This document shows, in pieces, positions 37,792 through 47,213 of a stretch of 64,000 nucleotides of DNA. The first letter of the stretch is position 1. Every line of letters starts with the position of its first letter. The stretch is from Kordiimonas sp. SCSIO 12610 (GTDB lineage Bacteria > Pseudomonadota > Alphaproteobacteria > Sphingomonadales > Kordiimonadaceae): NCBI RefSeq assembly GCF_024398015.1, contig NZ_CP073747.1, positions 124,001 to 188,000 of the forward strand, given 5' to 3'. The notes under the pieces were generated by a model. It saw only the letters and a program-made list of their open reading frames with translations, searched no databases and was not told the origin of the DNA. The position numbers were made by a program, and so were the translations under genes.

Positions 37792-37811
37792 ATTACATGC
37801 TTTTATGTAAT
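37792..37811. promoter_or_regulatory. Inverted repeat, candidate TetR operator
   Basis: ATTACAT and ATGTAAT form perfect 7-bp arms six bases apart, in the 131-base gap between the beta-helix gene and the divergent TetR-type gene. Its place and symmetry fit the operator of the adjacent regulator. No experimental support. Confidence 0.5.
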
Positions 37812-37857
37812 AGTCAACAAATGTGAAACTTATTCACTTATTAGAGAAAGTAATGAT

Positions 37858-38472
37858 TTGACTGTTTGGCCCGAGAAAATAAAGAAAATACCAACGCAAG
37901 CGCGTGCCATTAAGCGCGTACAAAATATCCTATCCGTAAGTCAATTGATTATTGAAGAACAAGGTGTTGATGCCTTTACAACAACAACACTAGCCAAACA
38001 GGCGGGGTTACCTATTGGGTCTATTTACCAATATTTCGAATCCCGAGAGGACATCCTCCAGCATATCTACAATAATGCTTATTCAGAAGTATTGGAAAAA
38101 GTTAAACGGCTATTTGATGATATTGAAGGCGGTATTAATTTTGAGGTTTTGAACCAAAAAATCATCAATAGTTTTTGGCATGAAGCAAAAAACCATAAAA
38201 GCTTCAACAAGTTAACAAGGTGGGCCAACAGTTCCAGCACAATATGGGAAACAACCGCACTCGATAAAAGTGAGATCCCAATTTTGGTCGAAAAAAGCCT
38301 ATTGGCCGCAAATATTGAATTACCCGAGACAAGAAAAGACGGTTTTATCAAAACCATATCTACGGTTATTTCGGTGTTAATCGATCAAGCAATCGAGAAT
38401 GAGGAACAAGCGGAATTACTAATCGAAGAACTCAGGGTTATTGTAAATGCCTATGTAAAAACACTTACATAA
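37858..38472 (+). CDS. TetR/AcrR-family regulator
   Basis: About 204 residues: a TetR-type helix-turn-helix near the N terminus (RVQNILSVSQLIIEEQGVDAFTTTTLAKQAGLPIGSIYQYFES is the span) and a variable ligand-binding C-terminal domain. The frame is open from 37747, but that stretch holds the intergenic promoter and the inverted repeat. TTG 37858, eight or nine bases after GAGAAAG, gives the family's normal start, so it is favoured with moderate certainty. It is divergent from the beta-helix/cytochrome pair and probably controls it. It is convergent with dnaJ. Confidence 0.82.
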   Translation: MTVWPEKIKKIPTQARAIKRVQNILSVSQLIIEEQGVDAFTTTTLAKQAGLPIGSIYQYFESREDILQHIYNNAYSEVLEKVKRLFDDIEGGINFEVLNQKIINSFWHEAKNHKSFNKLTRWANSSSTIWETTALDKSEIPILVEKSLLAANIELPETRKDGFIKTISTVISVLIDQAIENEEQAELLIEELRVIVNAYVKTLT

Positions 38473-38517
38473 ATTGATGTGGCAGAAACCTATTATCCCG
38501 CCACAGTTCTTGAATTT

Positions 38518-39654
38518 TTATTCAGTCAAATCATCCCAGAGATCTTTAACCTTTGAAAAGAACCCTTCTGAACGGGGTGAAATATTATCGCCACCTTCTT
38601 TTGCAAACTCTTCCATCAGTTCGCGTTGACGTTTGGTTAGATTTACGGGTGTTTCGACGGCAGTTTCAAGGATCATATCACCTACATAACCACCATTTAG
38701 TTCGGGCATCCCTTTACCGCGTAACCTGAACTGGCGACCACTTTGTGTACCTTCGGGGATCTTCACCCGCGCGCGACCACCACCAATTGTCGGAACCTCA
38801 ATTTGTCCGCCCATAACGGCGGTTGTCATTGGGATAGGCACCTGACAATAAAGCATTTCAGCATCACGCTTGAAAATTGCGTGCGATTTAATCGTAAGGA
38901 AAATATATAAGTCACCGGATGGGCCTCCGCGAACGCCTGCCTCACCCTCACCGGACAAGCGAATTCGTTGGCCTTCGTCAACACCCTGCGGGATTTTTAC
39001 CTCTAATGTTTTCTCTTTTTCAACACGACCGGCGCCGCGACATACCTTACATGGGTTTTTAATGATATGGCCTACGCCCTGACATGTCGGGCACGTGCGC
39101 TCCACCATGAAAAACCCCTGGTTTGCACGGACCTTACCATGCCCACCACATGTTCCACAAACCTCTGGGCTAGAGCCTTTTTCCGCTCCTGAACCATTAC
39201 ACGGATCACAAGAGATAGATGTTGGAACGCGGATTGTATCGGTTTTGCCAGCGAAGGCTTCTTCAAGTGTGATTTCAAGGTTAAAGCGAAGGTCATTACC
39301 ACGCGTCGCGCTATTGCCGCCGCGACGTCGACGACCGCCGCCCATACCACCGAAGAATTCTTCAAAAACATCTGAAAAATCGAAACCGCCAGCGCCGCCA
39401 CCTGGATGACCACCGCCACCCATACCGTTTTCAAACGCCGCATGCCCATACCGGTCATAAGCAGCTCGCTTTTCCGGGTCTTTTAAAACGTCGTACGCTT
39501 CGCCGATTTCTTTGAATTTTTTTTCAGCTTCCGCATCACCCGGGTTACGGTCAGGGTGATATTGCATAGCTTGTTTTCTAAAGGCTTTTTTCAAAGTCCC
39601 TTCATCAACATCTTTCGCTACACCCAAAAGGTCATAATAATCTTGTTTTGCCAC
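38518..39654 (-). CDS. dnaJ: Chaperone DnaJ
   Basis: A 378-residue type I Hsp40. J domain with HPD in [10 protein letters not shown] (near residue 35), a Gly-rich segment with GGGRRRRGG, four CxxCxGxG zinc repeats ([32 protein letters not shown]) and the C-terminal substrate domains. It stimulates DnaK's ATPase. It lies 117 bases downstream of dnaK on the same strand and probably shares its heat-shock promoter. An imperfect inverted repeat (TGTGGC, 16 bases, GCCACA at 38478–38505) lies beyond its stop. Confidence 0.98.
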   Translation of the reverse strand: MAKQDYYDLLGVAKDVDEGTLKKAFRKQAMQYHPDRNPGDAEAEKKFKEIGEAYDVLKDPEKRAAYDRYGHAAFENGMGGGGHPGGGAGGFDFSDVFEEFFGGMGGGRRRRGGNSATRGNDLRFNLEITLEEAFAGKTDTIRVPTSISCDPCNGSGAEKGSSPEVCGTCGGHGKVRANQGFFMVERTCPTCQGVGHIIKNPCKVCRGAGRVEKEKTLEVKIPQGVDEGQRIRLSGEGEAGVRGGPSGDLYIFLTIKSHAIFKRDAEMLYCQVPIPMTTAVMGGQIEVPTIGGGRARVKIPEGTQSGRQFRLRGKGMPELNGGYVGDMILETAVETPVNLTKRQRELMEEFAKEGGDNISPRSEGFFSKVKDLWDDLTE

Positions 39655-39771
39655 GAACAGGGTATCCTATTTCCAGCGATACGATCTATAGAGCGCCAAG
39701 CGCCTCTGAGACAAAAGGCGCTGCATACAAAAGTGTGCAACGCCCATCATCATTGAATAGACGATATCATT

Positions 39772-41697
39772 TTACTTTTTGTCTTCGTCAACTTCTTCAA
39801 AGTCAACATCAACAACATCGTCATTCTCTCCGCTTTCTGCTTCGCGGGCAGCAGCGTCAGCAGCTTGCTCATCTGTAGGGCCAGCTTCACCTTGGCTATC
39901 CTTATAGATCTGCTCACCGAGCTTCATAGATACCTGACCAAGCGCTTCTGTTTTTTGCTGGATATCATCAAGGTCTTCGCCTTCAAGTGATGTCCGAAGC
40001 GCTGCAATCGCGTCTTCGATCGCTTTCTTATCGTCAGCACCAACCTTATCACCATGCTCGGAAAGGTTTTTCTCAGCGCCGTGGATCAATGCTTCACCCT
40101 GATTGCGAGCTTCAACAAGCTCTTTGCGTTTCTTATCAGAATCAGCATTGGCCTCAGCATCTTTGACCATTTTTTCGATATCGTCATCAGAAAGACCACC
40201 AGAAGCCTGAATACGGATTTGCTGTTCTTTACCTGTGCCTTTGTCTTTTGCAGACACATTCACAATACCGTTGGCATCAATATCAAATGTAACTTCAATT
40301 TGCGGAACACCGCGCGGCGCTGACGGGATACCCACAAGATCAAACTGACCAAGCAGTTTGTTATCCGCAGCCATCTCACGCTCGCCCTGGAATACGCGAA
40401 TAGTCACCGCGCCCTGGTTATCTTCCGCTGTAGAGAAAACCTGGCTCTTCTTCGTTGGAATTGTTGTATTGCGCTCAATCAAACGAGTGAACACGCCGCC
40501 AAGCGTTTCAATACCAAGTGAAAGCGGTGTTACATCAAGAAGAAGAACATCCTTCACATCGCCCTGAAGAACACCTGCCTGAATAGCAGCACCCATTGCA
40601 ACCACTTCGTCAGGGTTAACGCCTTTGTGTGGCTCACGACCAAAGAAATCTTTAACGATTTCCTGAACCTTAGGCATCCGGGTCATACCACCAACAAGAA
40701 CAACATCATCAATTTCACCAGCAGCAAGGCCCGCGTCCTTAAGTGCTTTACGGCATGGCTCAAGCGTACGCTGCACGAGGTCTTCAACAAGGCTTTCAAA
40801 CTTAGCACGAGTTAGCTTCATTTGAAGGTGTTTAGGACCAGACGCATCAGCAGTGATAAACGGAAGGTTCACTTCTGTCTGCTGAGAAGAAGAAAGTTCG
40901 ATTTTTGCTTTTTCCGCAGCTTCTTTAAGGCGTTGAAGCGCCATGCGGTCACCGCGAAGATCAATGCCGTTTTCTTTTTTAAACTCGTCAGCGAAGTAAT
41001 CAACAAGGCGCATGTCAAAATCTTCACCGCCAAGGAACGTATCACCGTTTGTAGATTTCACCTCGAATACACCGTCACCAATTTCAAGAATTGATACGTC
41101 AAATGTACCACCGCCAAGGTCAAATACAGCAATTGTATGGCCGTCTTCTTTCTCTAGGCCATATGAAAGCGCTGCAGCTGTTGGCTCGTTAATGATACGG
41201 AGAACTTCGAGGCCAGCGATTTTACCAGCGTCTTTCGTTGCCTGACGCTGGGCGTCATTAAAATACGCAGGAACGGTAATAACGGCCTGAGTTACATCTT
41301 CACCCAAGTAACCTTCTGCTGTTTCCTTCATTTTCTGAAGGATCATTGCAGATACCTGACTTGGTGAATATTTCTCACCTTTGGCTTCTACCCATGCATC
41401 ACCGTTATCGGCTTTAACGATGCTGTATGGGACCATTTCGAGGTCTTTTTGTGTTGTCGGGTCGTTGAATGTACGACCAATCAAACGCTTGATAGCAAAT
41501 AATGTGTCAGATGGGTTTGTCACTGCCTGACGCTTTGCAGGCTGGCCAACAAGGCGTTCGCCCTCATCTGTAAAACCAACGATAGAAGGGGTTGTACGCG
41601 CACCTTCTGAATTTTCAATAACTTTCGGTTTTGACCCGTCCATGATAGATACGCAGCTATTAGTGGTACCTAAGTCAATGCCAATTACTTTACCCAT
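39772..41697 (-). CDS. dnaK: Chaperone DnaK (Hsp70)
   Basis: A 641-residue Hsp70. Nucleotide-binding domain with [11 protein letters not shown] at the N terminus, [13 protein letters not shown] and [10 protein letters not shown], then the substrate-binding domain and a lid ending in an acidic tail ([14 protein letters not shown]). The ribosome site AAGGA stands before ATG 41697. An RpoH-type promoter lies about 110 bases upstream. It forms the usual dnaK-dnaJ pair; the third partner, grpE, is not in the window but normally follows hrcA. Confidence 0.99.
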   Translation of the reverse strand: MGKVIGIDLGTTNSCVSIMDGSKPKVIENSEGARTTPSIVGFTDEGERLVGQPAKRQAVTNPSDTLFAIKRLIGRTFNDPTTQKDLEMVPYSIVKADNGDAWVEAKGEKYSPSQVSAMILQKMKETAEGYLGEDVTQAVITVPAYFNDAQRQATKDAGKIAGLEVLRIINEPTAAALSYGLEKEDGHTIAVFDLGGGTFDVSILEIGDGVFEVKSTNGDTFLGGEDFDMRLVDYFADEFKKENGIDLRGDRMALQRLKEAAEKAKIELSSSQQTEVNLPFITADASGPKHLQMKLTRAKFESLVEDLVQRTLEPCRKALKDAGLAAGEIDDVVLVGGMTRMPKVQEIVKDFFGREPHKGVNPDEVVAMGAAIQAGVLQGDVKDVLLLDVTPLSLGIETLGGVFTRLIERNTTIPTKKSQVFSTAEDNQGAVTIRVFQGEREMAADNKLLGQFDLVGIPSAPRGVPQIEVTFDIDANGIVNVSAKDKGTGKEQQIRIQASGGLSDDDIEKMVKDAEANADSDKKRKELVEARNQGEALIHGAEKNLSEHGDKVGADDKKAIEDAIAALRTSLEGEDLDDIQQKTEALGQVSMKLGEQIYKDSQGEAGPTDEQAADAAAREAESGENDDVVDVDFEEVDEDKK

Positions 41698-42037
41698 TGT
41701 ATTTCTTGTCCTTACTATAGCCGACTAGAAAAGCCCATTCGGCACAATTCTAGCCTCTTGAAGTTTGTAATTCTATTCGATCACCTTAAAGGGCAATCGT
41801 GTTTCACGGCCTATATAGTGACCAAAACCGTGGCCTGCAAGGGATGAGATCAAGAAATATTGTAAGAAAATACTGTTTATTACGTCTGATTATAGGAAGC
41901 CTGATTGATATCAGGTAACTTCCCCTGTATATGGACACTCTAATTGATAAATTCATATGCCCGTTGAAGTAATCAATTACATATGAACGTAAAGAAAAAT
42001 ACAGACCACGACAGTTTTTAAAAAGGTCAGGAAAATA
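41698..42037. other. 340-base divergent control region between dnaK and lepB
   Basis: This gap holds the RpoH-type promoter of dnaK (41810–41841) and a leader of about 105 bases before dnaK. The part nearer lepB is AT-rich and should carry the lepB promoter, though no convincing -35/-10 pair was picked out. A short open frame across 41804–42049 on the minus strand overlaps the promoter and is taken as chance. Confidence 0.7.
41810..41841 (-). promoter_or_regulatory. RpoH (sigma-32)-type promoter of dnaK
   Basis: On the minus strand CTTG (41841–41838), 18 bases, then ACTATATAGG (41819–41810). This fits CTTG, 17–18 bases, CYTATNTNNG with one mismatch in the first base of the -10 box. The spacing is the same as in the hslV promoter of this window, which strengthens both. 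Confidence 0.75.
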
Positions 42038-42772
42038 ATGGCTGAACAAACAACAAATTCTATCAAACAGTTCATCAAAGATATTCTTTTTGTCGCTGTT
42101 TTTTATGTCTTATTCACCACATTTGCATGGGGAAGTTTCCATATACCGTCTGGCAGCATGGAACCAACATTAGAAGTTGGCGATAGAATTTTTGTTTCCA
42201 AATTTGCTTATGGCTATAATCAATATTCATTTTATTTTGATCCGCCTATTTTGAAAGACCGGGTTTTATCCAGCAACCCAGAGCGCGGGGATGTGGCCGT
42301 TTTTACACTTTCCCGAAACGGCGAAACAACAGACTTCATCAAGCGCGTTATTGGATTGCCTGGCGACAAGATCATGATGCGCAATGGTAGACTGTTTATC
42401 AATGATAAGCTTATTGAACGAAATTTAGTCCGTCAGGTTACTTACACGTCCTATTTAGGCGGTGAGCGCAAAGTCAACGAATATGAAGAAACCCTGCCAA
42501 ATGGTGTTAAGCACCGTATTTATGAAGAAACTGATCAAGGGCGCTACGACAATACACGCTTGTTCGTTGTCCCGGAAAATCATTATTTCATGATGGGTGA
42601 TAACCGCGATGGCTCTAATGATAGCAGGGGTACGTTAGGCTTTATCAATATCAATAATTTTGTCGGCGAAGCCAACATCACAACCTTCAGTCTTTATGAC
42701 TGTGATCAAGGTAAAGACATAAGTTGTCTAGGGCCAATCCCTTACGGAAGATTTTTCAATTTAATTGACTGA
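42038..42772 (+). CDS. lepB: Signal peptidase I
   Basis: A 244-residue leader peptidase that removes signal peptides at the outer face of the inner membrane. One N-terminal transmembrane helix (about residues 15–33) is followed by PSGSMEPTL with the nucleophile Ser40, then the general-base Lys102 in FIKRVIGLPGD, and MGDNRDGSNDSR near residue 185. It is divergent from dnaK. A few alphaproteobacteria carry more than one copy, so this may not be the only one. Confidence 0.96.
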   Translation: MAEQTTNSIKQFIKDILFVAVFYVLFTTFAWGSFHIPSGSMEPTLEVGDRIFVSKFAYGYNQYSFYFDPPILKDRVLSSNPERGDVAVFTLSRNGETTDFIKRVIGLPGDKIMMRNGRLFINDKLIERNLVRQVTYTSYLGGERKVNEYEETLPNGVKHRIYEETDQGRYDNTRLFVVPENHYFMMGDNRDGSNDSRGTLGFININNFVGEANITTFSLYDCDQGKDISCLGPIPYGRFFNLID

Positions 42773-42777
42773 TCTTC

Positions 42778-43092
42778 TTATTCATTTTCTGGCAATAGCG
42801 GTTTTGTAAAAGTCCGGTTATAGGAGAGGATACATTTAGTATCCTCGCCGTATTTAAAGGCTTTCATACATTCAGGATCTTTGAAGGATTTTTCCCTGTA
42901 ATGTTCGTACGCCGCTAAGCTCTCAAATGAAAACAATGTATAGGCAATATTGTTTGCCCCTTCGCTTGGTAAAAAATACCCATGATGAATACCGCCAAAC
43001 TTTTTAACAAGCGGCATCCACATTTTTGCATAGGTTTCGAATTCATTTAATTTGTATGGATCGATAACATAGGTGACAAAACAGGTAATCAT
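42778..43092 (-). CDS. NIPSNAP-family protein
   Basis: A 104-residue alpha/beta-barrel protein of the NIPSNAP family (TYVIDPYKLNEFETYAKMWMPLVKKFGG, span at residues 7–34). The family is small and dimeric, with no agreed function in bacteria. The gene is convergent with lepB, five bases apart, and follows dnaQ on the same strand. Confidence 0.85.
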   Translation of the reverse strand: MITCFVTYVIDPYKLNEFETYAKMWMPLVKKFGGIHHGYFLPSEGANNIAYTLFSFESLAAYEHYREKSFKDPECMKAFKYGEDTKCILSYNRTFTKPLLPENE

Positions 43093-43125
43093 AACTTAGC
43101 CTTCAAAGCTTTAAGCGTCATTCGT

Positions 43126-43797
43126 TTATGCTCCCCAAATAGGGTCGCTTAATTTCTGAACAAAATCCTTATGCGTTTGCAATTCATCTTCGCTGACGGC
43201 GAAGGAACGTTTTGGTCTTTCCTTCTTTTCACCAACAAAAGCATATGCTTTTTTCTCTACCGCTAGATCAAGGCCGGCTTGCCGCCCCCCCATCAATTCA
43301 ATATAAACATCCGCAAGAATTTCAGAGTCCAAAAGCGCGCCGTGAAGGGTACGGTGACCATTTTCTACACCAAATCGCTTGCAAAGGGCATCAAGTGAAT
43401 TTGCCTGGCCCGGGAATTTGGTGCGGGCAATAGCAAGCGTATCCTTAAACCTTTTTGCTGGAATGATTGGATAACCCGCTTTCTCAAGCTCGAAGTTGAT
43501 AAATTTCATATCAAACTCGGCGTTATGTGCAACCAGAACACTATCATCACCAACAAAATCAAGAAAATCCTGAGCAATTTCTGCAAACAACTGTTTGTCT
43601 TTAAGAAACTCGGTTGTCAGGCCATGGACTTTAACTGCTGACTCTGGCACCTCTCGTTCCGGGTTAATATAAATATGAAATGGTTTGGTCTCTGTGAGGC
43701 GCATATCCACCATTTCCAGGCAACCAATTTCGATCAATCGATCGCCTGACAGTGGATCAAACCCTGTGGTTTCCGTATCAAATACAATCTCGCGCAT
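43126..43797 (-). CDS. dnaQ: DNA polymerase III epsilon subunit
   Basis: A 223-residue DEDDh 3'-5' exonuclease that proofreads in the replisome. Exo I FDTETTGFD, Exo II HNAEFD and Exo III HGALLDSEILADVY with its catalytic His are all present. The tail beyond residue 180 carries the region that binds the alpha subunit and clamp. In the minus-strand run ppsR-maf-aroE-coaE-dnaQ it is the distal gene, a conserved order next to the origin. Confidence 0.97.
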   Translation of the reverse strand: MREIVFDTETTGFDPLSGDRLIEIGCLEMVDMRLTETKPFHIYINPEREVPESAVKVHGLTTEFLKDKQLFAEIAQDFLDFVGDDSVLVAHNAEFDMKFINFELEKAGYPIIPAKRFKDTLAIARTKFPGQANSLDALCKRFGVENGHRTLHGALLDSEILADVYIELMGGRQAGLDLAVEKKAYAFVGEKKERPKRSFAVSEDELQTHKDFVQKLSDPIWGA

Positions 43798-43814
43798 TTT
43801 CGCCTTCTCAAAAT

Positions 43815-44402
43815 TTACTCGGATAGCGTTTCAATAATCTTCTGTACTTGCAGTCTAGCATGATCAAAGCCCTTATCGGTTTCAACAATAAAGTCAGCTT
43901 TTTCGCGCTTGATTGCATCAGGTGTTTGTTTGGAGAGGATATCTTCAAATTTATCTGGTGTCATACCAACGCGTTCCAACACGCGATTTCTCTGCACTTC
44001 ATAAGGTGCGGATACGACAACAACCTTGTCACATGCTTTTTCGCCGCCAGTTTCAAACAATAAGGGAATATCGACAACAACAATATTCTTGTTTTCTTTT
44101 GTCGCTTGTTCGAAAAAAGCAATTCGATCTTCCTGAACCATAGGATGCATTATTGCTTCCAGCTTTTTAAGGGCCGCCTTATCAGCGAATACCATCTGAC
44201 CAAGCATAGCTCGGTCCAAAACCCCATCGTCAACAACACCAGGAAAGGTTTCTTCAATTAGCGGTATCGCTCTACCATTTTTTGACTGAAGTTTATGAAC
44301 CGCAGCATCGGCATCAAAAACAGGAATATCAAAACCCCGAAACATGTCTGCCGTTGCACTTTTTCCCATACCAATGGAACCTGTTAGCCCAACAATGATC
44401 AT
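43815..44402 (-). CDS. coaE: Dephospho-CoA kinase
   Basis: A 195-residue P-loop kinase for the last step of CoA synthesis. P-loop [11 protein letters not shown] at residues 5–15, the FDADAAVH segment and [11 protein letters not shown] are typical. The start overlaps the aroE stop by four bases (ATGA), and dnaQ follows after 17 bases. Confidence 0.97.
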   Translation of the reverse strand: MIIVGLTGSIGMGKSATADMFRGFDIPVFDADAAVHKLQSKNGRAIPLIEETFPGVVDDGVLDRAMLGQMVFADKAALKKLEAIMHPMVQEDRIAFFEQATKENKNIVVVDIPLLFETGGEKACDKVVVVSAPYEVQRNRVLERVGMTPDKFEDILSKQTPDAIKREKADFIVETDKGFDHARLQVQKIIETLSE

Positions 44403-45241
44403 GACAGTTTTTCCATCAATTTACTATGGAGTGCGTCATCATAAGAAACTTCTTTTTCAAACCATATTTTAAAGGAAGCAGCGGCTTGGTACACAAGCAT
44501 ACCAAGGCCATCCACAGTTCTTAACCGCCGTTCCCTGGCAGTTTTCAAAAGATTAGTCTCAAGGGGTTTGAACACAATATCATAAACAACTGTATCACTT
44601 GCGGCACTTTCCAAGGATATATCAAGCGTAGGCTGACCAATCATACCGAGGCTTGTAGTGTTAACGACAAGGCCAGCAGCAGACGCGGCAGCAGACCTAT
44701 CATCCCATTCAACAACCGTTATCCGCCCACGCCCGAGTTCATCACGAATTGTTTCCGCTTTTTCTCGTGTTCGGTTCGTGAGCATAACCATTGGGATATT
44801 TTCATTCAAAAGGCCCAGCACCGCCGCACGCGCGGCACCACCTGCACCAATAACCAAAGCTGGCTTATCTTTTGGCCAATCAGGAACGGATTTCTTCAAA
44901 TGTGTAATCAATCCTATACCATCAGTATTAAAACCAACTGTACTACCGTCCTCCATAATTTTTACAGTATTTACAGCACCCATTTGGCGCGCGATTGGTG
45001 CCAATCGATCAAGAAATGGTATAATATTGGTTTTATGGGGGATTGTTACGTTGAAACCTTTAAGACCTGATTGTTTTGCATTTTCTAAAAACATCCCAAG
45101 ATCAGCCGGGTCAACATCAATTGCGCAATAAAACCCGTCAACATCGCTATTTTCGAACCAATGGTTATGAATAACCGGTGATAGGGATTGACTGATCGGG
45201 TGACCAATAACAGCCGAGGTTTTTGTATCTATTACAGGCAT
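44399..45241 (-). CDS. aroE: Shikimate dehydrogenase
   Basis: A 280-residue NADPH-dependent enzyme of aromatic amino-acid synthesis. Substrate motif [14 protein letters not shown] near the N terminus, catalytic Lys in [11 protein letters not shown], and the nucleotide motif [14 protein letters not shown] are visible. It is translationally coupled to coaE and follows maf with a two-base gap. Confidence 0.97.
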   Translation of the reverse strand: MPVIDTKTSAVIGHPISQSLSPVIHNHWFENSDVDGFYCAIDVDPADLGMFLENAKQSGLKGFNVTIPHKTNIIPFLDRLAPIARQMGAVNTVKIMEDGSTVGFNTDGIGLITHLKKSVPDWPKDKPALVIGAGGAARAAVLGLLNENIPMVMLTNRTREKAETIRDELGRGRITVVEWDDRSAAASAAGLVVNTTSLGMIGQPTLDISLESAASDTVVYDIVFKPLETNLLKTARERRLRTVDGLGMLVYQAAASFKIWFEKEVSYDDALHSKLMEKLS

Positions 45242-45243
45242 AA

Positions 45244-45840
45244 TTAAGCCTCTATCATATCATGGAGTTTTAAAAAGTTCAGCAGTGGTATCAAAGGCAT
45301 ACCCAAAATGGTGAAATAGTCACCAGAAATTCTGGAGAACAGTTGTACCCCTCGGTCTTCAATATGATAACATCCGACAGATCCCAAAATATCTTCACCG
45401 GCTTTACCCAGATATGCCTCAATGTCAGGCATAGTCATCGGATGCATTGTCAAACGCACTTCATCAACAAACCGCCAAATGGGTTCCCCCTCAAAATAGA
45501 CAACGGCAGCAGAAAATAGCGAATGGGTCTTTCCTTGAAGTTCCATTAACTTCGCTGCCGCATCCTCTAAATTGTTTGCTTTGGAATAAATCTGATTGTC
45601 ACATTCCAGTACCTGATCAGATCCGATAACATAATTATCAGGATTGCCTAAAGAAACAGATCTTGCTTTATAATCTGCAAGGATATCCGCCAGATCACGC
45701 GCTGAAACACCATTTTCAAGCAAGCTAGCTTTCAATCCTTCTTCATCAATCATTGCTTTTTGCGTTTCAAAAGCAACAGATGCTTTTTTGAGCATAGAAT
45801 TACGTGCAAAGCTTTGTGACGCTAAGATTAATTTTGGCAT
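45244..45840 (-). CDS. maf: Maf-family nucleoside triphosphate pyrophosphatase
   Basis: A 198-residue Maf protein. The LILASQSFARNSML start, DYKARSV, the GSDQVLECDNQIYSK site and the VGCYHIEDRGVQLFSRISGDY C-terminal motif match the family, which removes modified or non-canonical nucleotides. Lies between ppsR (58 bases) and aroE (two bases). Confidence 0.95.
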   Translation of the reverse strand: MPKLILASQSFARNSMLKKASVAFETQKAMIDEEGLKASLLENGVSARDLADILADYKARSVSLGNPDNYVIGSDQVLECDNQIYSKANNLEDAAAKLMELQGKTHSLFSAAVVYFEGEPIWRFVDEVRLTMHPMTMPDIEAYLGKAGEDILGSVGCYHIEDRGVQLFSRISGDYFTILGMPLIPLLNFLKLHDMIEA

Positions 45841-45898
45841 TTTAATCGCCTAAGGAGTTACTGAAAAACAATAAAGTCTCGAAATAAACCAGGGTATA

Positions 45899-46765
45899 TT
45901 ATGGCTTTTGTCTAGCTTCCAGCCAACTTTTATAGCGGTTCATAATTGATGCTGCTGTTTCCTCAATAGAACGGCGGGTTACATCAATTGTTGACCAACC
46001 ACGTTCGTTACAATAACGCCTGCATTGTTTCGTTTCGTCTTTAATCAAGTCGATATCCGTATAGTCGGCTTCTTCATCTTCATTGATTGATCTTAGTCGA
46101 TTAGTCCTAATCTGGACCAAACGTTCAGGACTTGCCGTTAAGCCAATAACAAATTTATCCGGTAAATTATCAAGAACTGCTGGCATAGGGCAATTAGGGA
46201 CAAAAGGAACATTTGCTGTTTTAAACCCCTTGTTTGCAAGATAGATACTTGTCGGGGTTTTCGATGATCTTGAAACCCCAATCAGGACAATATCAGCGAG
46301 AGGAATATCTTCGGCGAGTTGCCCATCGTCATGAGCCATTGTAAAATGTACCGCGTCAATCCGGTCAAAATAATTGGCATCCATAATATGTTGACGGCCG
46401 GGGTTATGACTTGCCTGCATTCCAAAATATGACCCTAGTAAACTAATAACAGGATCAAGAATGGATAGCACAGGCAGGTTTGCTTCCTTACAGTTTTGTT
46501 CCAAAGTTGCCTGTATCTCAGGGTTAACAAGCGTGTACATAACAAGACCAGGCTGCTCCTTGATATCTACCATCAAGCGTTCCATTTGGGTGGCTGTTCT
46601 GATTAACGGCCAAAAATGTTTGGAGACATTAACACCTTCAAACTGAACCAAAGCAGCAGCGATTATTGCTTCAAGCGTTTCACCGGTTGAATCTGATACC
46701 AAATGCAAATGGAACTTTCGGTCTTCATTTAAAGTGCTTATCAAACTGTCTGTCACGATCACCAA
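45899..46765 (-). CDS. PPDK/PEP-synthase regulatory kinase-phosphorylase (PPSR family)
   Basis: About 288 residues of DUF299: the FHLHLVSDSTGETLEAI start (residues 17–33) and the P-loop-like GVSRSSKTPTS near residue 158. The family both phosphorylates and dephosphorylates pyruvate phosphate dikinase or PEP synthetase, setting the direction of pyruvate–PEP flux. The homologue is RP001 of Rickettsia, which likewise borders the origin. The true start is uncertain: TTG 46765, GTG 46762 or GTG 46756 are all possible, since no ATG lies before the conserved part. Confidence 0.92.
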   Translation of the reverse strand: MVIVTDSLISTLNEDRKFHLHLVSDSTGETLEAIIAAALVQFEGVNVSKHFWPLIRTATQMERLMVDIKEQPGLVMYTLVNPEIQATLEQNCKEANLPVLSILDPVISLLGSYFGMQASHNPGRQHIMDANYFDRIDAVHFTMAHDDGQLAEDIPLADIVLIGVSRSSKTPTSIYLANKGFKTANVPFVPNCPMPAVLDNLPDKFVIGLTASPERLVQIRTNRLRSINEDEEADYTDIDLIKDETKQCRRYCNERGWSTIDVTRRSIEETAASIMNRYKSWLEARQKP

Positions 46766-46817
46766 CTTTTCTGTCTTCCGACCATCTTTATCCTATTGAT
46801 AACGTGAGGGAAGACTC

Positions 46818-46826
46818 TGTGGATAA
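46818..46826 (-). promoter_or_regulatory. DnaA box 1
   Basis: TGTGGATAA, i.e. a perfect TTATCCACA on the minus strand. It is the most distant box from hemE, just upstream of the PPSR gene, and abuts a GACTC (GANTC) site at 46813. Confidence 0.85.
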
Positions 46827-46965
46827 CTTATCAATAAATAGGGGATATTTAAAATTAGCGTTTTATCCTCAATCTTTGAAAGAGTCTTCATATCACTAAT
46901 TGATTTTATCCCTTGATGAATAATAATAAAGATATTTAAGTATCATATTCATATCTTTAAAATTT

Positions 46966-46974
46966 TTATCCACA
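46966..46974 (+). promoter_or_regulatory. DnaA box 2
   Basis: Perfect TTATCCACA in the middle of the AT-rich region. Confidence 0.87.
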
Positions 46975-47040
46975 AATAACTGTTATGTAAAATTTTGATT
47001 TTAAAGAATAAAATTAATTCATCCTCGTTCTTCAGTGTTT

Positions 47041-47049
47041 TTATCCACA
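47041..47049 (+). promoter_or_regulatory. DnaA box 3
   Basis: Perfect TTATCCACA; first of a tight group of three boxes within 65 bases. Confidence 0.9.
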
Positions 47050-47072
47050 ACAATTCTTTCTAGTGACTTTCT

Positions 47073-47081
47073 TGTGGATAA
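47073..47081 (-). promoter_or_regulatory. DnaA box 4
   Basis: TGTGGATAA, a perfect box in reverse orientation, 32 bases from the start of box 3. Confidence 0.9.
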
Positions 47082-47096
47082 AATCTGTAAAACTGG

Positions 47097-47105
47097 TTAT
47101 CCACA
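47097..47105 (+). promoter_or_regulatory. DnaA box 5
   Basis: Perfect TTATCCACA, the box nearest to the A/T-only tract, 27 bases away, as expected for the box that starts DnaA filament growth. Confidence 0.9.
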
Positions 47106-47132
47106 GTTTTCACAGGCAATAACTACAATCAC

Positions 47133-47162
47133 AATATTATTATATATAAATATATATAATTA
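47133..47162. other. Candidate DNA-unwinding element of oriC
   Basis: Thirty consecutive bases contain only A and T (TATATAAATATATATAAT in the centre), immediately beside the cluster of DnaA boxes 3–5. Position and composition fit the site where strands open. The same tract also lies about 50 bases upstream of hemE, so part of it may act as that gene's promoter. Confidence 0.75.
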
Positions 47163-47213
47163 GGTAGTTAGCTTTGTATTATGTATTCAAGATAAAAGAT
47201 TGAAAGTTAGAGA

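Larger units (their letters stand above)
46766..47213. other. Predicted chromosomal replication origin (oriC)
   Basis: A 448-base non-coding AT-rich region between the PPSR gene and hemE, the place of Caulobacter Cori and the Rickettsia origin. It contains five perfect TTATCCACA DnaA boxes (three on the plus, two on the minus strand), a single-mismatch box (TTATCCTCA at 46863) and a 30-base run of only A and T at the hemE side. Gene direction flips across it. No convincing CtrA half-site pair (TTAA, 7 bases, TTAA) was found. Confidence 0.9.

Noticed and set aside
41804-42049. 81-codon open frame antisense between dnaK and lepB
   Set aside because: It lies across the dnaK promoter, overlaps the lepB start and has no recognisable protein features.
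47001-47017. TTAA pair in oriC as a CtrA site
   Set aside because: The spacer is nine bases, not the seven of the CtrA consensus, and the region is so AT-rich that TTAA is expected by chance.
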